64,000 nucleotides of DNA from Chimonanthus salicifolius (GCA_013350335.1 CM023541.1:36572739-36636738); one strand, 5' to 3'. Numbered from the stretch's first letter, positions 40,701 to 49,014 are shown. Program-made: numbers and translations. Notes: generated from the sequence alone by a model not told the origin.

Positions 40701-40986
40701 CAACTTCGCAATTCACCTTGTGATTCTCTTGTTCTTGGTTTCTGTCTATGTTTTCATGGTTCTGGGAGATTTTGCTGGGGTTTGAGTCGGGTGTTGCGAA
40801 TGGGGAGGAGAAGATTCTAGAATGGTTGCGGGGAGATGGATTTGGAGGAAAGAATCCAAGATTTACAGCGTTTGTTCTTCTGCAAGTGGGTTGCACAGAG
40901 GATGGAGAGATGGAAAGATTGGAGAGCTTGCAGAGAATCATCGAGTACCAGAGCGAGAGAGAGATTTTCAAACTCGTGACTGTCAT
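11860..40986 (-). CDS. HCF145: HCF145-like chloroplast psaA mRNA-stability protein (10 exons)
   Basis: In Arabidopsis HCF145 is a chloroplast protein that binds and stabilises the psaA 5' UTR, so it is needed for photosystem I. The model joins ten exons (40986-40574, 40480-40360, 39348-39263, 38395-37993, 37902-37802, 27693-27627, 25635-25408, 14265-13798, 12833-12761, 12095-11860). All introns are GT-AG with matching phases, giving about 731 aa, close to the plant family length. Residues 1-70 are Ser/Pro/Asn rich like a transit peptide. SRPBCC/COQ10-like domain 1 spans about 95-250 and domain 2 about 340-480. Two TMR-type repeats lie at about 572-609 and 642-679. Introns 5 and 7 are 10.1 and 11.1 kb and full of transposons, yet no exon is broken. 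The start at 40986 gives the longest frame; Met16 (40941) is an alternative. Identity comes from recalled family resemblance, not a search. Confidence 0.9.
12761..12833 (-). CDS. HCF145: HCF145-like exon 9
   Basis: Residues 630-653 plus one base. Encodes SQFQRSWGMDPEYMPSRKSF, the first half of the second TMR repeat. Acceptor TGTGCAG, donor GCAG/GTAGCT. Confidence 0.85.
12955..13110. repeat. degenerate RTE/SINE-like tail
   Basis: CCCATCCAGTTGGGGTCAGC, then CCATCCTACTCTATCAAAGG and TCATATTCTCC, resemble the 'GTTGGGGTCGGCTACATGAA' type tails common to plant RTE LINEs and derived SINEs. Recognised from memory; no ends visible. Confidence 0.4.
13690..13724. repeat. (AT)n microsatellite
   Basis: About 17 AT units in HCF145-like intron 8, followed by GAGAGAGAGG. 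Confidence 0.95.
13798..14265 (-). CDS. HCF145: HCF145-like exon 8
   Basis: Residues 474-629. Starts VIYEDLPSNLCAIRDFVEK. Carries a variable acidic linker (about 490-540), then the first TMR repeat with FMPMRKQLRLHGRVDIEKAI and RMGGFRKIASMMNLSL. Acceptor TTTTCAG, donor GAG/GTAATC. Confidence 0.9.
14478..15225. repeat. segmental duplication, unit A (about 750 bp)
   Basis: Starts at GGAGTAGAATGCAACATACT. The same order of landmarks recurs in unit B: CCTCATGTTTTCTCATAAAT, GTTCAAAACAGTGGAA, AAAGAGAGGTAAC, a CAT trinucleotide run, GGAAAGATGTAACAAGT and AATATATTTTCAAA. Lies in HCF145-like intron 7. Confidence 0.88.
15226..16880. repeat. segmental duplication, unit B, split by an insertion
   Basis: Tandem neighbour of unit A beginning GGAGTAGAATGCAGCATACT. 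It matches A to about 15660 and resumes at 16719 (ATCTAGACACTTGTAGATTC), ending near GGATTGTGCCGGTAGTGAG. The intervening 1.05 kb has no counterpart in unit A. Confidence 0.85.
15667..16718. mobile_element. DNA transposon insertion, probable non-autonomous
   Basis: Interrupts duplication unit B. ATCTAG stands on both sides (15660-15665 and 16719-16724). Left end CAGCGTTATCAGAACCGG and right end (reverse complement) CAATGTTATCAAAACTAAAC are imperfect inverted repeats. The start CAG and the inner CCGGGCTGGGCC suggest hAT, but an 8-bp duplication cannot be confirmed. No transposase frame is visible. Confidence 0.55.
16881..17100. repeat. 72-bp minisatellite, 3 copies
   Basis: TTGTGGGTGGTGGTGTTGG begins at 16885, 16957 and 17029. 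Each unit ends in CTTTCTTTCTTCTT, TGTTCTTCGACTTCTAGG. Unit A of the duplication has only a single related copy near 15170, so the expansion came after the duplication. Confidence 0.9.
18017..18305. mobile_element. hAT-type MITE, GC-rich, copy 1
   Basis: Terminal inverted repeats TAGGGCTGCAACTCGGGTC and GACCCAAGTTGCAGCCCTA. Perfect 8-bp target duplication ACTGACAG at 18009-18016 and 18306-18313. The interior is built of CGGGTCGGG/CCCGACCCG words. Eight-base duplications and a TAGGG start are hAT hallmarks. It sits inside the L1 zf-RVT region. Confidence 0.93.
19087..19958 (-). mobile_element. truncated non-autonomous LTR element inside L1
   Basis: On the minus strand it starts TGATGTAGGACACACAGC, the same start as the LTR at 32904. 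It shares TTTCGTATTCTAG, TTTTCTTATAAATACGA and GAGTTGCAG in order, so it is a second family member. The LTR ends near 19566 (ATATCA), followed by a C/T-rich interior without long coding sequence. A second LTR is missing. ATTGG of the L1 flanks both sides (19959-19963 and 19082-19086), a 5-bp target duplication. Confidence 0.7.
21862..23690 (+). mobile_element. L1-type LINE 3' half with poly(A)
   Basis: Starts in the post-RT region (GDRPLKDR near 21873), then VSWQFDFRRDLRDFEVDSLI, a zf-RVT region (CPLCASADESIDHLFVTCP, about 22660-22720) and an RNase H domain (FNVDGAARGKPGPAGIGGML, about 23100) to a stop near 23512. The 3' end reads CTTCACCGCTCAAAAAAAAA at about 23661-23680. One RNase H Asp is changed (ESYS where EGDS is usual). 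A hAT MITE at 21933 splits the sequence within an RQT codon run. Antisense to the host gene. Confidence 0.85.
21933..22274. mobile_element. hAT-type MITE, GC-rich, copy 2
   Basis: Ends TAGGGCTGCAACTCGGGTCG and CTCGAGTTGCAGCCCTA. Target duplication GGCAAACT (21925-21932) and GGCAGACT (22275-22282), 7 of 8 identical. Interior of CGGGTCGGG words as in the copy at 18017. Again inserted in an L1. Confidence 0.9.
23691..24254. other. HCF145-like intron 7, unassigned part
   Basis: No recognisable element or coding frame between two LINE fragments. Confidence 0.5.
24255..24850 (-). mobile_element. L1-type LINE 3' fragment (RNase H)
   Basis: The minus strand encodes an RNase H-like stretch: DPNEVELLGFSRDLSLWARN, VVIEGYSVNVVKWASGNKRP, then PWKLILRLEKFGISV. 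An Asp is lost (EGYS). The plus-strand TTTTTTTAAAAAAATAG near 24259 marks the LINE 3' tail. 5'-truncated near 24850. Sense relative to HCF145. Confidence 0.78.
25408..25635 (-). CDS. HCF145: HCF145-like exon 7
   Basis: Residues 398-473. Encodes EGCKGLLYMVLHARVVLELR, VEGDFDSFQGKW and KYIVESKMHKDSFLSEAI, completing most of SRPBCC domain 2. Acceptor TTTTTGCAG, donor GAG/GTATCA. An 11.1-kb intron follows. Confidence 0.9.
25636..27626. other. HCF145-like intron 6
   Basis: 2.0-kb intron. Contains a CA-rich stretch near 26130-26200 (ACACACACATGCATTCACAG). No transposon ends or coding similarity recognised. Confidence 0.6.
27627..27693 (-). CDS. HCF145: HCF145-like exon 6
   Basis: Residues 375-397. 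A 67-bp exon encoding IVPNLAISKILSRENNKVRI. Acceptor TCTACAG, donor CAG/GTATGG. An antisense L1 fragment begins only about 110 bp upstream of its acceptor. Confidence 0.87.
27803..30056 (+). mobile_element. L1-type LINE 3' half with poly(A)
   Basis: Begins in the RT thumb (AGKLPFTYLGLPVGG, about 27945), then the connector (GDQIFFWNDLWLGDRPLRER, about 28535), zf-RVT (28890-29100) and RNase H (KFNVDGASRGKPGPTGTNGV about 29455; VIEGDSANAIKWAKG about 29650). Here the EGDS Asp is retained, but stops interrupt the frame. The 3' end is GTTACCGCTCAAAAAAAAAA at about 30040-30056. AGATGCA occurs at both edges (27793 and 30058), a possible short target duplication. Antisense to HCF145. Confidence 0.85.
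29059..29082 (-). mobile_element. 24-bp LINE tail insertion
   Basis: T(13)GAGCGGTGAAC is the reverse complement of the L1 3' terminus (TTCACCGCTCAAAA) seen at 23658 and 30040. It is flanked by the 14-bp duplication ATCTTTTTGTCACC at 29045-29058 and 29083-29096. This is an almost completely 5'-truncated insertion into another LINE. Confidence 0.88.
30057..30990. other. HCF145-like intron 5, unassigned part
   Basis: AT-rich DNA with a short GTGTGTGT/TACATACATATGTA tract near 30900. No element recognised. Confidence 0.5.
30991..32392 (+). mobile_element. Ty1/copia element, internally deleted
   Basis: 5' LTR 30991-31272 and 3' LTR 32112-32392 both start TGTTGTGGGACC and share ATTGATGTAATTGATTTATT and TTTAATACAATTGAGAGAAA. 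The polypurine tract GAGGGGGAG precedes the 3' LTR. Only the copia RNase H remains (31679-32104): WRSKKQATVARSSVEAEYRA, CDNQVAINIASNPVFHERTK, HIEVDCHFLR, then KDQLADMLTKA, ending in TGA. Gag, protease, integrase and reverse transcriptase are gone. A 350-bp insert lies between the 5' LTR and the RNase H. Antisense to HCF145. Confidence 0.88.
31319..31668. mobile_element. GGGAATTTA-rich insertion inside copia
   Basis: Flanked by a perfect 9-bp duplication TTGTGACAA (31310-31318 and 31669-31677). The interior is built from CGGGAATTTA, GGGATATTA and AACGCG words. Terminal inverted repeats are weak at best. Nine bases would suit Mutator-like insertion, but the class is not settled. Confidence 0.65.
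32904..34915 (+). mobile_element. small non-autonomous LTR retrotransposon
   Basis: LTR1 32904-33277 and LTR2 about 34551-34915 share GTGTCTTAGAGTAATTAGGA, GTGTTGTTTTCTTATAAATA and CAAGGCTTAG, ending in CATCA. Target duplication AATGG / GATGG (32899-32903, 34916-34920). The 1.27-kb interior is C-rich and has no gag or pol motif. Two LTRs with no coding capacity make it dependent on another element's enzymes. Confidence 0.85.
33279..33293 (+). other. primer-binding site, initiator Met tRNA type
   Basis: TTGGTATTAGAGCCA directly after LTR1. It differs by one base from the usual TGGTATCAGAGCC complement of plant initiator tRNA-Met. Confidence 0.8.
35761..37801. other. HCF145-like intron 5, part next to exon 5
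   Basis: No gene or element recognised. Contains a C(12) run near 36862 and scattered AT-rich tracts. Confidence 0.5.
37802..37902 (-). CDS. HCF145: HCF145-like exon 5
   Basis: Residues 342-374 plus two bases. Encodes ENGGVHRCVVASITVKAPVR and EVWNVLTAYESLP, the start of SRPBCC domain 2. A 90-bp intron separates it from exon 4 and a 10.1-kb intron from exon 6. Donor GA/GTAAGT. Confidence 0.87.
37993..38395 (-). CDS. HCF145: HCF145-like exon 4
   Basis: Residues 207-341. Encodes TLSYEVSVIPRLNFPAIFLE and RIIRSDLPVNLRALA, which close domain 1, then a Ser-rich linker. Acceptor TGCAG, donor TTG/GTAAGT. Confidence 0.88.
38396..40359. other. HCF145-like introns 2 and 3
   Basis: Intron 3 (38396-39262, 867 bp) and intron 2 (39349-40359, 1011 bp) flank exon 3. 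No transposon or coding similarity recognised in either. Confidence 0.6.
39263..39348 (-). CDS. HCF145: HCF145-like exon 3
   Basis: Residues 179-206 plus two bases. Encodes GSGHELHFSMVDGDFKKFEG and KWSVIPGL, the core beta strands of SRPBCC domain 1. Acceptor GGTTCAG, donor AG/GTAGGA. Confidence 0.87.
40360..40480 (-). CDS. HCF145: HCF145-like exon 2
   Basis: Residues 138-178. Follows a 93-bp intron with acceptor ACTTGCAG. Encodes SGRIPCPHPGRIW and QRGLQRALYWHIEARVVLDL, strongly conserved in the family. Donor TCG/GTTTGT. Confidence 0.88.
40574..40986 (-). CDS. HCF145: HCF145-like exon 1
   Basis: Residues 1-137 plus two bases. Encodes the transit-type leader and the start of SRPBCC domain 1 (WRERKIRAWVSVAADAESLW, then VLTDYERLADFIPNLVC). 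The donor is CTGTAG/GTTTGA. This choice restores NLVCSGRIPCP with exon 2. Confidence 0.85.
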
Positions 40987-41251
40987 TGGGGAGACAGATT
41001 TTATCTAATGGCAGAACAACAGGCTCATGGCGGGGAAGTGGAGATGTGGGGTCCACTTCGAGCGAGTGGTTTGAGAAGGCGAAAGTGGGGGTAAGGGAGT
41101 CAGAGAAGGGAGACGTGGGACCCAACCTCTCCAACGGCCAATTCAGTAAGCAGTGTAGCACATGCCATACGTAATTCTCTCTTTGTTCGATAAGGAGAGC
41201 CACACATACATTCAGTTTTTCTTTTTCTACATATTTTTTTTCAAATTTTTA

Positions 41252-42172
41252 GGTGAAATGACCTTTTTACCTTTCCACCGAAGAACCGCTGAAGGAACTA
41301 TTCCTTCGGACGAAGGATCGACCGAATACACAGAAGAGGGGAAAAAATCAGTGGGCCCCACTGTTGATCGAAATCAAAGGTCTTCCTTAGCCATAGATAG
41401 GTGGGCCAAGAGCAATCATGGTGGTGTCGATCATAGGATCAGAGGTGCAAGATCCACTTGGATCTAACAAATGAACCTACAAAATTGATTTTCAGGCGCC
41501 CCACGCAGCTGCCGAAGAAATTGACCAGAGGAGAGTCCCACCATATCCAAATCAGAGATCTGATGATATAGATGGATTGACTATCAAAAAACGGAATGGG
41601 TATGGTGGGTCTCACCGATAGAAACTTTCTCCATCACTTGATCTAAGACGGAGAAGAAGATCTGACAGCAACCAATCTACTACTGCCAGATCTTCTTCTC
41701 GGCCTTAGATGTGATGGGGAAAGTTTCTGCTTGTGGGACCCACCATACCCATTCCGTTTTTTTATGGTCAACCATCTGTACCATCAAATCTCTGATCTGG
41801 GTATGGTGGGACCCTCCTCTGGCCAGTTTCTTCGACTGCTGCTTGGGGCATCCGAAAATCAATTTTGTGGGTTTTTTCGTCAGATCCAAGTGGATCCTGC
41901 ACTTCTGACCTTAGGATCGACACCACTAGGGGTCCAAATATCGGCCTTTTTTAAAAAAAAAAAAAAAAGTGGAGAGAGAAATATATCGGCCGATACCAAA
42001 TTTTTTACCCCTGGACACCACTATGATCACCTCTGGCCCACCTATCTACTGCTAAGGAAGACCTTGGGTTTCAATCAACAGTGGGACTCACCGGTTTTTT
42101 CCCCTCTCTTCTGTGTATTCGGCCGATCCTTCGGCGGAAGATTAAGTGGAAGGGCAAAAGAGTCATTTCACC
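41252..42172. mobile_element. foldback (long-hairpin) element, Mutator-like ends
   Basis: Two arms of about 400 bp are near-complete inverted copies around a short loop near 41675. Innermost stems are GAGAAGAAGATCTG (41651) and CAGATCTTCTTCTC (41687). Outer ends are GGTGAAATGACCTTTTTACC and GCAAAAGAGTCATTTCACC. Both arms share GGATCGACCGAATACACAGA (or its complement), with few mismatches. The AAATGAC-TTTTRCC ends resemble Mutator-like elements. Flanks CAAATTTTTA and CAATTTTTTT are a poor 9-10-bp duplication. No transposase. Lies between the HCF145 and MRS2 start codons. Confidence 0.85.
41927..42013. mobile_element. hAT-type MITE, 87 bp, inside the foldback right arm
   Basis: Ends TAGGGGTCCAAATATCGGCC and ATACCAAATTTTTTACCCCTG. 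Perfect 8-bp duplication GACACCAC at 41919-41926 and 42014-42021. The left foldback arm holds the uninterrupted site (GTGGTGTC at 41421-41428). Related to the larger element at 58853. Confidence 0.93.
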
Positions 42173-43224
42173 CAATTTTTTTAACAATGGTGTGTAGGAA
42201 AAGAAAATTCGGGTGTTTGTATGGCTCCCCATAATTAATCATATAAAAATTTCAAAATCTGTAAAAATATAAAAATTTGAAATTGTATCTTTTTAAATAA
42301 TATTTCTTTTAGATAATTTTGAACCGACCTTGGGAAAATAACCCGAGGTCAATTGGTCTCAAACTCTCAATTGCAATACTTTTAATTAGAGGTGAAATTA
42401 ATTTAATAAATATATAAAATCCCCATCAAAACATGTCTATCAGATAAATTTGAAAGAAGTCAAAATCAAAATCTTTAGTTTAATCTTAAAATCTTAAATC
42501 AACCAGCTACTCATACAGATTTTTCACCAATCAAGCATTTTTTTAAATTCTATAAAATTTGATTATTTAAAATTAATTTTGTATTAATCCTTAATTTTGT
42601 CAGATTTAAAATATGACTTAATGTAACAAATCAAAATAAAATTTTAATTTATATTCAAATATAGATCTATTTTAGTAAATAAATCATACTAAACAAAAGG
42701 GCATAAGTACACTCACATCACATGCATGAGGGATTATCATACGCGCGCAAAGTTCGTAGAGAAAAACGCGGGAACAACAGCAATTGGAGAACAAGCAATC
42801 CTCACAAGTCACGACAGTACATAGGTGAAAATATTTAGTTAGTCAATTTTCATTTTCTGAATTTATTTGTTAGCCATATTAAGAGTTAGTCACCACAAAT
42901 ATGTAAAAATTTATATGGATAAGAGGTTTCTGGCTAAATTTCACTGTCTCACCATTTTATCATTATTAGATTAGACATGAATAATCAATGGTTTCTAACA
43001 ATTAATTTTTAAAATTTTAAAATCACAAATCTATATTAGTTGAATATGAGATAAATTTTTTAGCTACTAATAAAATTATTTTTTACATTTCTCACTGAAA
43101 AAATACATATCTTAAATAAAATAGAATATTTATATATTTATATTAAACAATAGAATATTTATATATTTATATTAATATACATAAATAGTACTCAGATTTC
43201 CATGCAAAAAAGAAAAACGTTTCC

Positions 43225-43270
43225 CTCCCAGAGAGAGGGACTGAGAGAGAGAGGAAAACGGAGAGAGTTC
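43225..43270 (+). promoter_or_regulatory. GA-rich leader of the MRS2 gene
   Basis: AGAGAGAGGGACTGAGAGAG and GGAAAACGGAGAGAG lie 60-110 bp upstream of the ATG. GA/CT tracts are usual in plant 5' UTRs and core promoters. No TATA box was placed with certainty. Confidence 0.4.
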
Positions 43271-43332
43271 TAATAAAAAACGTAAAGTCTAAAATCGCAA
43301 AGGCTAGAAATCCGATGAAACCCTAAGCCAAC

Positions 43333-43728
43333 ATGCCGTCTCGGAAAACCAAAGAGGAGGAAGAGTTTGACCGAGCGGCTGCCATGCATCCTCATCCGCG
43401 GCAGGCGCCGCGGAGGAAGGGACCCACCACCAAGCCCTTGTTCGTCATTTCCAACTCCGGCAAATCCAACCTCGAAGAGGTCGGCAGACAGTCCATTATG
43501 CGCCGGACTGGGCTCCCGGCGCGGGATCTTAGGGTTCTCGATCCGCTCCTCTCGTACCCGTCGACGATTCTAGGAAGGGAGAGGGCGATCGTTGTGAATT
43601 TGGAGCACATTAAGGCGATTGTCACGGTGAATGAGGTTCTTGTGATGAACTACAAAGACCCAATGGTCACGCCTTTCATTCACGATCTTCTATTCCATAT
43701 CTCCAACTCCTGTCGAACGCCTAAGCCA
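43333..43728 (+). CDS. MRS2: MRS2 exon 1
   Basis: Residues 1-132. Start in CCAACATGCCG. Basic/acidic N terminus, then the conserved LPARDLRVLDPLLSYPSTIL block. Donor CCA/GTATAG is weak, but reading on meets TAG at once. Confidence 0.85.
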
Positions 43729-46700
43729 GTATAGCGCTCTCTCTATTCCTCTCTTCATTTTCAGTTGTTTGTTGTTATTATTATTCATGAGCTATTCATC
43801 GTTAATTTTTGTTTTACTGAGCTTTTTTATAAGGTTCGATACTCAAAATTCAATCTAAAATCTAAATTGAATTGAGTTGGTAAACTCAAATCTTGATGAA
43901 TTTTTGATATATGATTTAAATTCCACCAAAAGTTCTTTGTCTAAGTGTATTAGTACTTGAGAGTAGGCTTAGACCAAATCTGTAGTTGTTTTTCTTTCTT
44001 TTGTTTATTGTGAATATTGAAATTATTCAACATCTATGTTTTCGACATCGAGAATGTTTAGGGAGACTTGATTGCAGATTTCTCTAAGAAACCTGTATAT
44101 TTATTATAAACTAGACTCCACGTAATTAAGAGAGATGGATAGAGAACTTTATAAAAAAATACTATAATTTAAAGAAAATTCATCCATCCAACTATCATAA
44201 CTTTGTGAAATGAGTTATAAAAATTCAACAGTATGTAGTAACTAAATTTTTAAAATTTAAATAACAAGGATAAAATTATAGATGGGGTGAAATATTACTC
44301 AGTGTCCTTGCTATTTACTAATATCCCAACTGTGTAGCACACTTAAAATTTTAATAAAGTTAGTCTCCCTAACTAACGAGCCTTTGAAAGTTTCCCTAGA
44401 GTTTTGAACGGTGTATTTGATTGCATTCATACAGTAAATAGTTTGAAATTTAATTCAGGGAAAAAAATTTCCTCTTAAAAAGAAAATGCCTTTTATCTTA
44501 TGAATTTATTTGAAAGAAGTATCTATATTATCATAATTTTAAAGAGGCCTATAACTTTTGACAAAAATTCTAAAAAAAATCTCTTGACCATGCTCATTAA
44601 TAATCAATTACTGTTTGCTTTAGTTTTTTTAGATGTATAATATTGAGTTGACTTGGAGGTTAATACCACGTTATCAATGGGGAGATTAGTAGTTTTTGAA
44701 AAATGAATTAGATTAGATAATCATACATTTGGACTTTATAAAGTTAAAGAATCATCAATGATCTAATGTTTATTTGGATTTTAAGATCATGATGGTACAA
44801 AAAGTAGAACAGAACTGCATTCTTGGAGGCATTTCTTGTTTTTTTTAAAAACATGATGCTCTATAAATCAAAGTGGTTTATTGCAACTTTAGACAAACCC
44901 AACTCAAAAGCAATAATATGACCTCATTGTTTATTTATTTTTTGAAATGGATTCGTGTTTAATAAATTCTACACTCTTATTGGACTGTCTCTTTTCATCA
45001 TGTTATGAATAAAAACTACCAGTCCTTTTCAATACTTTCGATAATAAATAAATTTTGATTTTACTGATTACTGATAAATTACTGGTATGAAGGAAACTCA
45101 GAGCGGTGACAATGAAATGGAAATGACTGACCAAGCTAGAAGGGGCTCACCTTCATTTCTTGTTCATCATCAACCAGCAAGCCCTTCCGATATTAATGTT
45201 TCTCAACAGTTCCCCATTGCCTCAGACAGCTTTACCACAATCCTTGAAGCCAAAAATGGTAGTCCTGGGCAAATTATGAATTTGACAAAATATGGAAATC
45301 CAAATGTGTTACCTTTTGAGTTTAAAGTGCTTGAAGTTTGTCTTGAATCGGCTTGCAAGTGCCTTGAATCCGAGGTGTGTATTGTGTTCTACTATATGTT
45401 TTTAATAACTTGTCATGGCCTTTTTATTTGAAGAAATATAGGATGCATTCCATTTTGATATATTTGTTCTATTTTTGAATTAGTATAGGACTAGAGTCAA
45501 ATTCTTTTGTAAAGAATGTTTTGGACCACCAAGAAACCCGCCTCAAGAAGCGGGAGTCCTAGGTTTGATTTCCAATCCACTCCAAAGGGTCACTCCTTAT
45601 AGAGTTACCCAGGCTGTGTGAGTAGGGGGGCTTGTACATGTCTCGAGGATTAGTCGTGTGCTCTAAGAAGCCCGGACACCTTGATATAAAAAAAAAAGAA
45701 AATGTTTTGGACTGATCAAATTTGGAATACAAAATCATGGTATCCATCTTTGAGAATCTCTTAGGGCATTCATTGTTGGAAGTCTTATCTAATATAATAT
45801 CATGATGATCACAAACATGAACCAAATTTTTCATGCTTTGATTCTTTTTAGTATCATTTCATTCAAAAGTATGTACTAATATTATTCATGTTCATGAGAT
45901 TATAAAACCAATAATTGTCACTTCCATGCATGCTTCTTTGATTATCTTGGGGAAAAATATCTACCTTTTCCAATGCAACCTATTAGAGTATCTTCTGTTA
46001 CAGTATTTAATAAAGGTGAAACAGCTAAGATCTTAAATAGTTTAGTCTATATTAATATTTCAATAGCAAATTCTAGTTTAACTCATGACCCGTGATTGTG
46101 TATGTGAGACAAGGCACTACTGTCAAATTATTTGTTTTCGTTCCCTAACGATTCCCAACAATTTGAAATGGTAGTATGAGGAGATGTGAAGAATCTTATT
46201 GCATCACGAAAGAAAATGTTAATTTTTTTTTTTTCAGTCATTTACACACACGGGATAAACTACGAGGAGTGGCCTTTTGGGGTGCGATAGGATTCAAACT
46301 CAGGACTTCCGCTTCTTGAGGCGGATTCTTGACCAATACACCAATCCCTTGAGGTTCATGAAAAAATGTTGCTCTAAGTTTTTACTCTTAGTTTCACTCT
46401 AAACAATGAGTTTTAGATATAAACAAATGAAGTCATGTGGTAATTTGCTATTCTTAAAGTCACTTGGTTGTGGACCTAGGAAACCATGATTCACTGTTTA
46501 GTTTCATTTCATGGTTTAGAATTGATATGAGTTAAAAATATAGTATGTGCACTGCTTAGAGTGTCTTTGATTAAGTGAAGTGAAAGAATGAAAGAATATA
46601 CAACAAGAAGAATGAAGGTAAAATGATGACAGACTAAGAAGTGCTAACATCATGTAATTGTTAAAATTAAAATCCATACAGGTCCTTGGACTTGATGTCT

Positions 46701-48916
46701 ACCTGTTTGTCATTCATTACCAAGGGGGCAAAAGTTGCCTATTCTAATTAGCCTAAACATCCCCTTGCAGCTAGCTATCTAGTGCTCATTGTAAGTGAAG
46801 GTAAATTTTGTGGCAAAAATTCCTTGGTGTCACTTTGACATAATTCTTTAAAATCCATCTGTACTTTATACTTACTCTACAAAGAAAATAAATTTCATGT
46901 GATAGACGCACAAGTTGTGATGGACACGTGAGATGAAATGGACACGCTAGATGGAGGAGGGAGAAACTCCAATTTGTCCCACATCGCCTGGAAAGAGTGT
47001 CTGGATCCTAGATATATGTGAATGTCCAATCTCCTCTCAGCATGATGCCTCCTAGGCATAGTCAGAGCCACGTACTAGGAATAAACCCTCAAGGAATGGC
47101 CGTGGTTGGAGCCACGTGGAGCTCCCAAAGAGGATAATATGATACTGTTGTGTGCTCTGATACCCGGATGAGGCGTTTTGGACATGTGTGTGACGCACAA
47201 ATGTAAAAAACAAAGTCGTGCGGATGTATGGGCACCCAAAGTGGACAATATCGTGCTGGGTGGACCGGATCATTACATTCCATTACTACATTAACATTTT
47301 TTCATACTAGCAAAACAATACATACTATTATTATTAATGTATTGGTGTAGGTCTCTTGGAAGGTAATATTTCAAAAGTGTGAAGTTATGCAATTATTTCT
47401 AATTGCTGGATACAATATTTCTATGCCTAACTTCTTATACCTTGTATTTTTGTTAGACTTCCATGTTGGAGAAGGAGGCTTATCCTGCTTTAGATGAATT
47501 AACCTCTAAAATTAGCACACTTAATCTTGAACGTGTTAGACAGATAAAAAGTCGACTAGTTGCAATATCTGGACGTGTCCAAAAGGTAATAATAGTACAT
47601 GTTTTATTGGTTAATTTTTGTGTTTGAACTAGTAGCTAAGCAACATACTAATTAATTTTCTAATATAATACATGATTTCCTATGTTGTTATATCAACATC
47701 TTTATCATGTTCTTTAGGTGAGAGATGAACTAGAACATTTGTTGGATGATGACATGGATATGGTGGAGATGTATTTGACTAAAAAGCTTGTTCATAGTGA
47801 ATTAGAAGAAACCTCTTCAAGAAATGAATTAGATAATGAAGCATTTGAAGTAGATGATGAAAGGTAAGCCTTGATAATTCACTTATCATCTTAAATTGTT
47901 CAACTGAATATATTGCTTCTTTTAATCATTCTTTTAAAGTTTACCCATTATTACAATCTTGACATTTAGTTATGTTCATGTATATTCCATTTAAAAAAAA
48001 AAAAAAAAGCATTGGTTTATATTCATCTTCATAGATATTTAGCATTGATACAAATATTTAGAGATTCAAGTTTTTTTGTGAATCTTGTCTAAAACATGCT
48101 ATCTTGTTTTTCTCAAACGCCCCTTCACAGACTAGTGCTTGGTCCCAATGATAAACTCAACGCCATGATAGACAAAGTAAAGCAGTAGAAATTCTAAATC
48201 ATAAATCCTAGACATAGCAACCTGAACTTTAAAGGGGAGAAAAAACTATCATGGAATTTGTTAAATCTCCCAGTCAACTATTGAAAATTATTAAAATTCA
48301 TAGTGGAAGGGGGGGCATACATTATGTTATAAGGTATGATATTGTCCAATGCCTCTAATGGAAGATTAACTGCTAAAAACCAAAGAGAAGTCCTATTAAT
48401 AGGTACAGCACTATAACAAAGCATATTACAAGTCGAAGGGAACTATGTCTTGACCAGTTCTAGATTAGGATCTTACATGTGCCATAGAAAATTATTTACC
48501 AGGCTATGGAACTTTGCAGTCTGAGATTTAGTGAGAATAGCAGATTTAATCAAGGTAATAACCATGAATGTCAAGCACCCCAACTATTAACAAGTAATTA
48601 ACTACTCAACAACTTAAAAAAAAAAAACAAATAAACAAACAAATACTAACTATTCAACATGATGACAAGTATGAATCAGCCAAATATAGATAGCTTTTTC
48701 TTTTTTTATGACCAAGGTATCCAAATCTCTTAAAGCACCTTATTCGGGGCATGTTCAAGCCTCCCTACACACACACATCAGGTACCTCTATGAGGAGTGG
48801 TCCTTTGGGGTGGAGTGAGAATCGAACTCAGGACACCCGCTTCGTGAGGCGGGTTCCTGGCCACCACTCCAACCCCTTTGGGTTACCAAACATAGATAGC
48901 TGAAGTGTTGCATGCC

Positions 48917-49014
<98 letters not shown>

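Noticed and set aside
40817..41203. 128-codon minus-strand frame overlapping HCF145 exon 1
   Set aside because: Different frame from the conserved SRPBCC coding sequence; starts upstream in the promoter region.
43392..43625. Minus-strand frame across MRS2 exon 1
   Set aside because: Antisense shadow of a GC-rich exon.
46898..47277. Small protein frames of 64-73 codons
   Set aside because: They fall within a solo-LTR-like segment and lack support.
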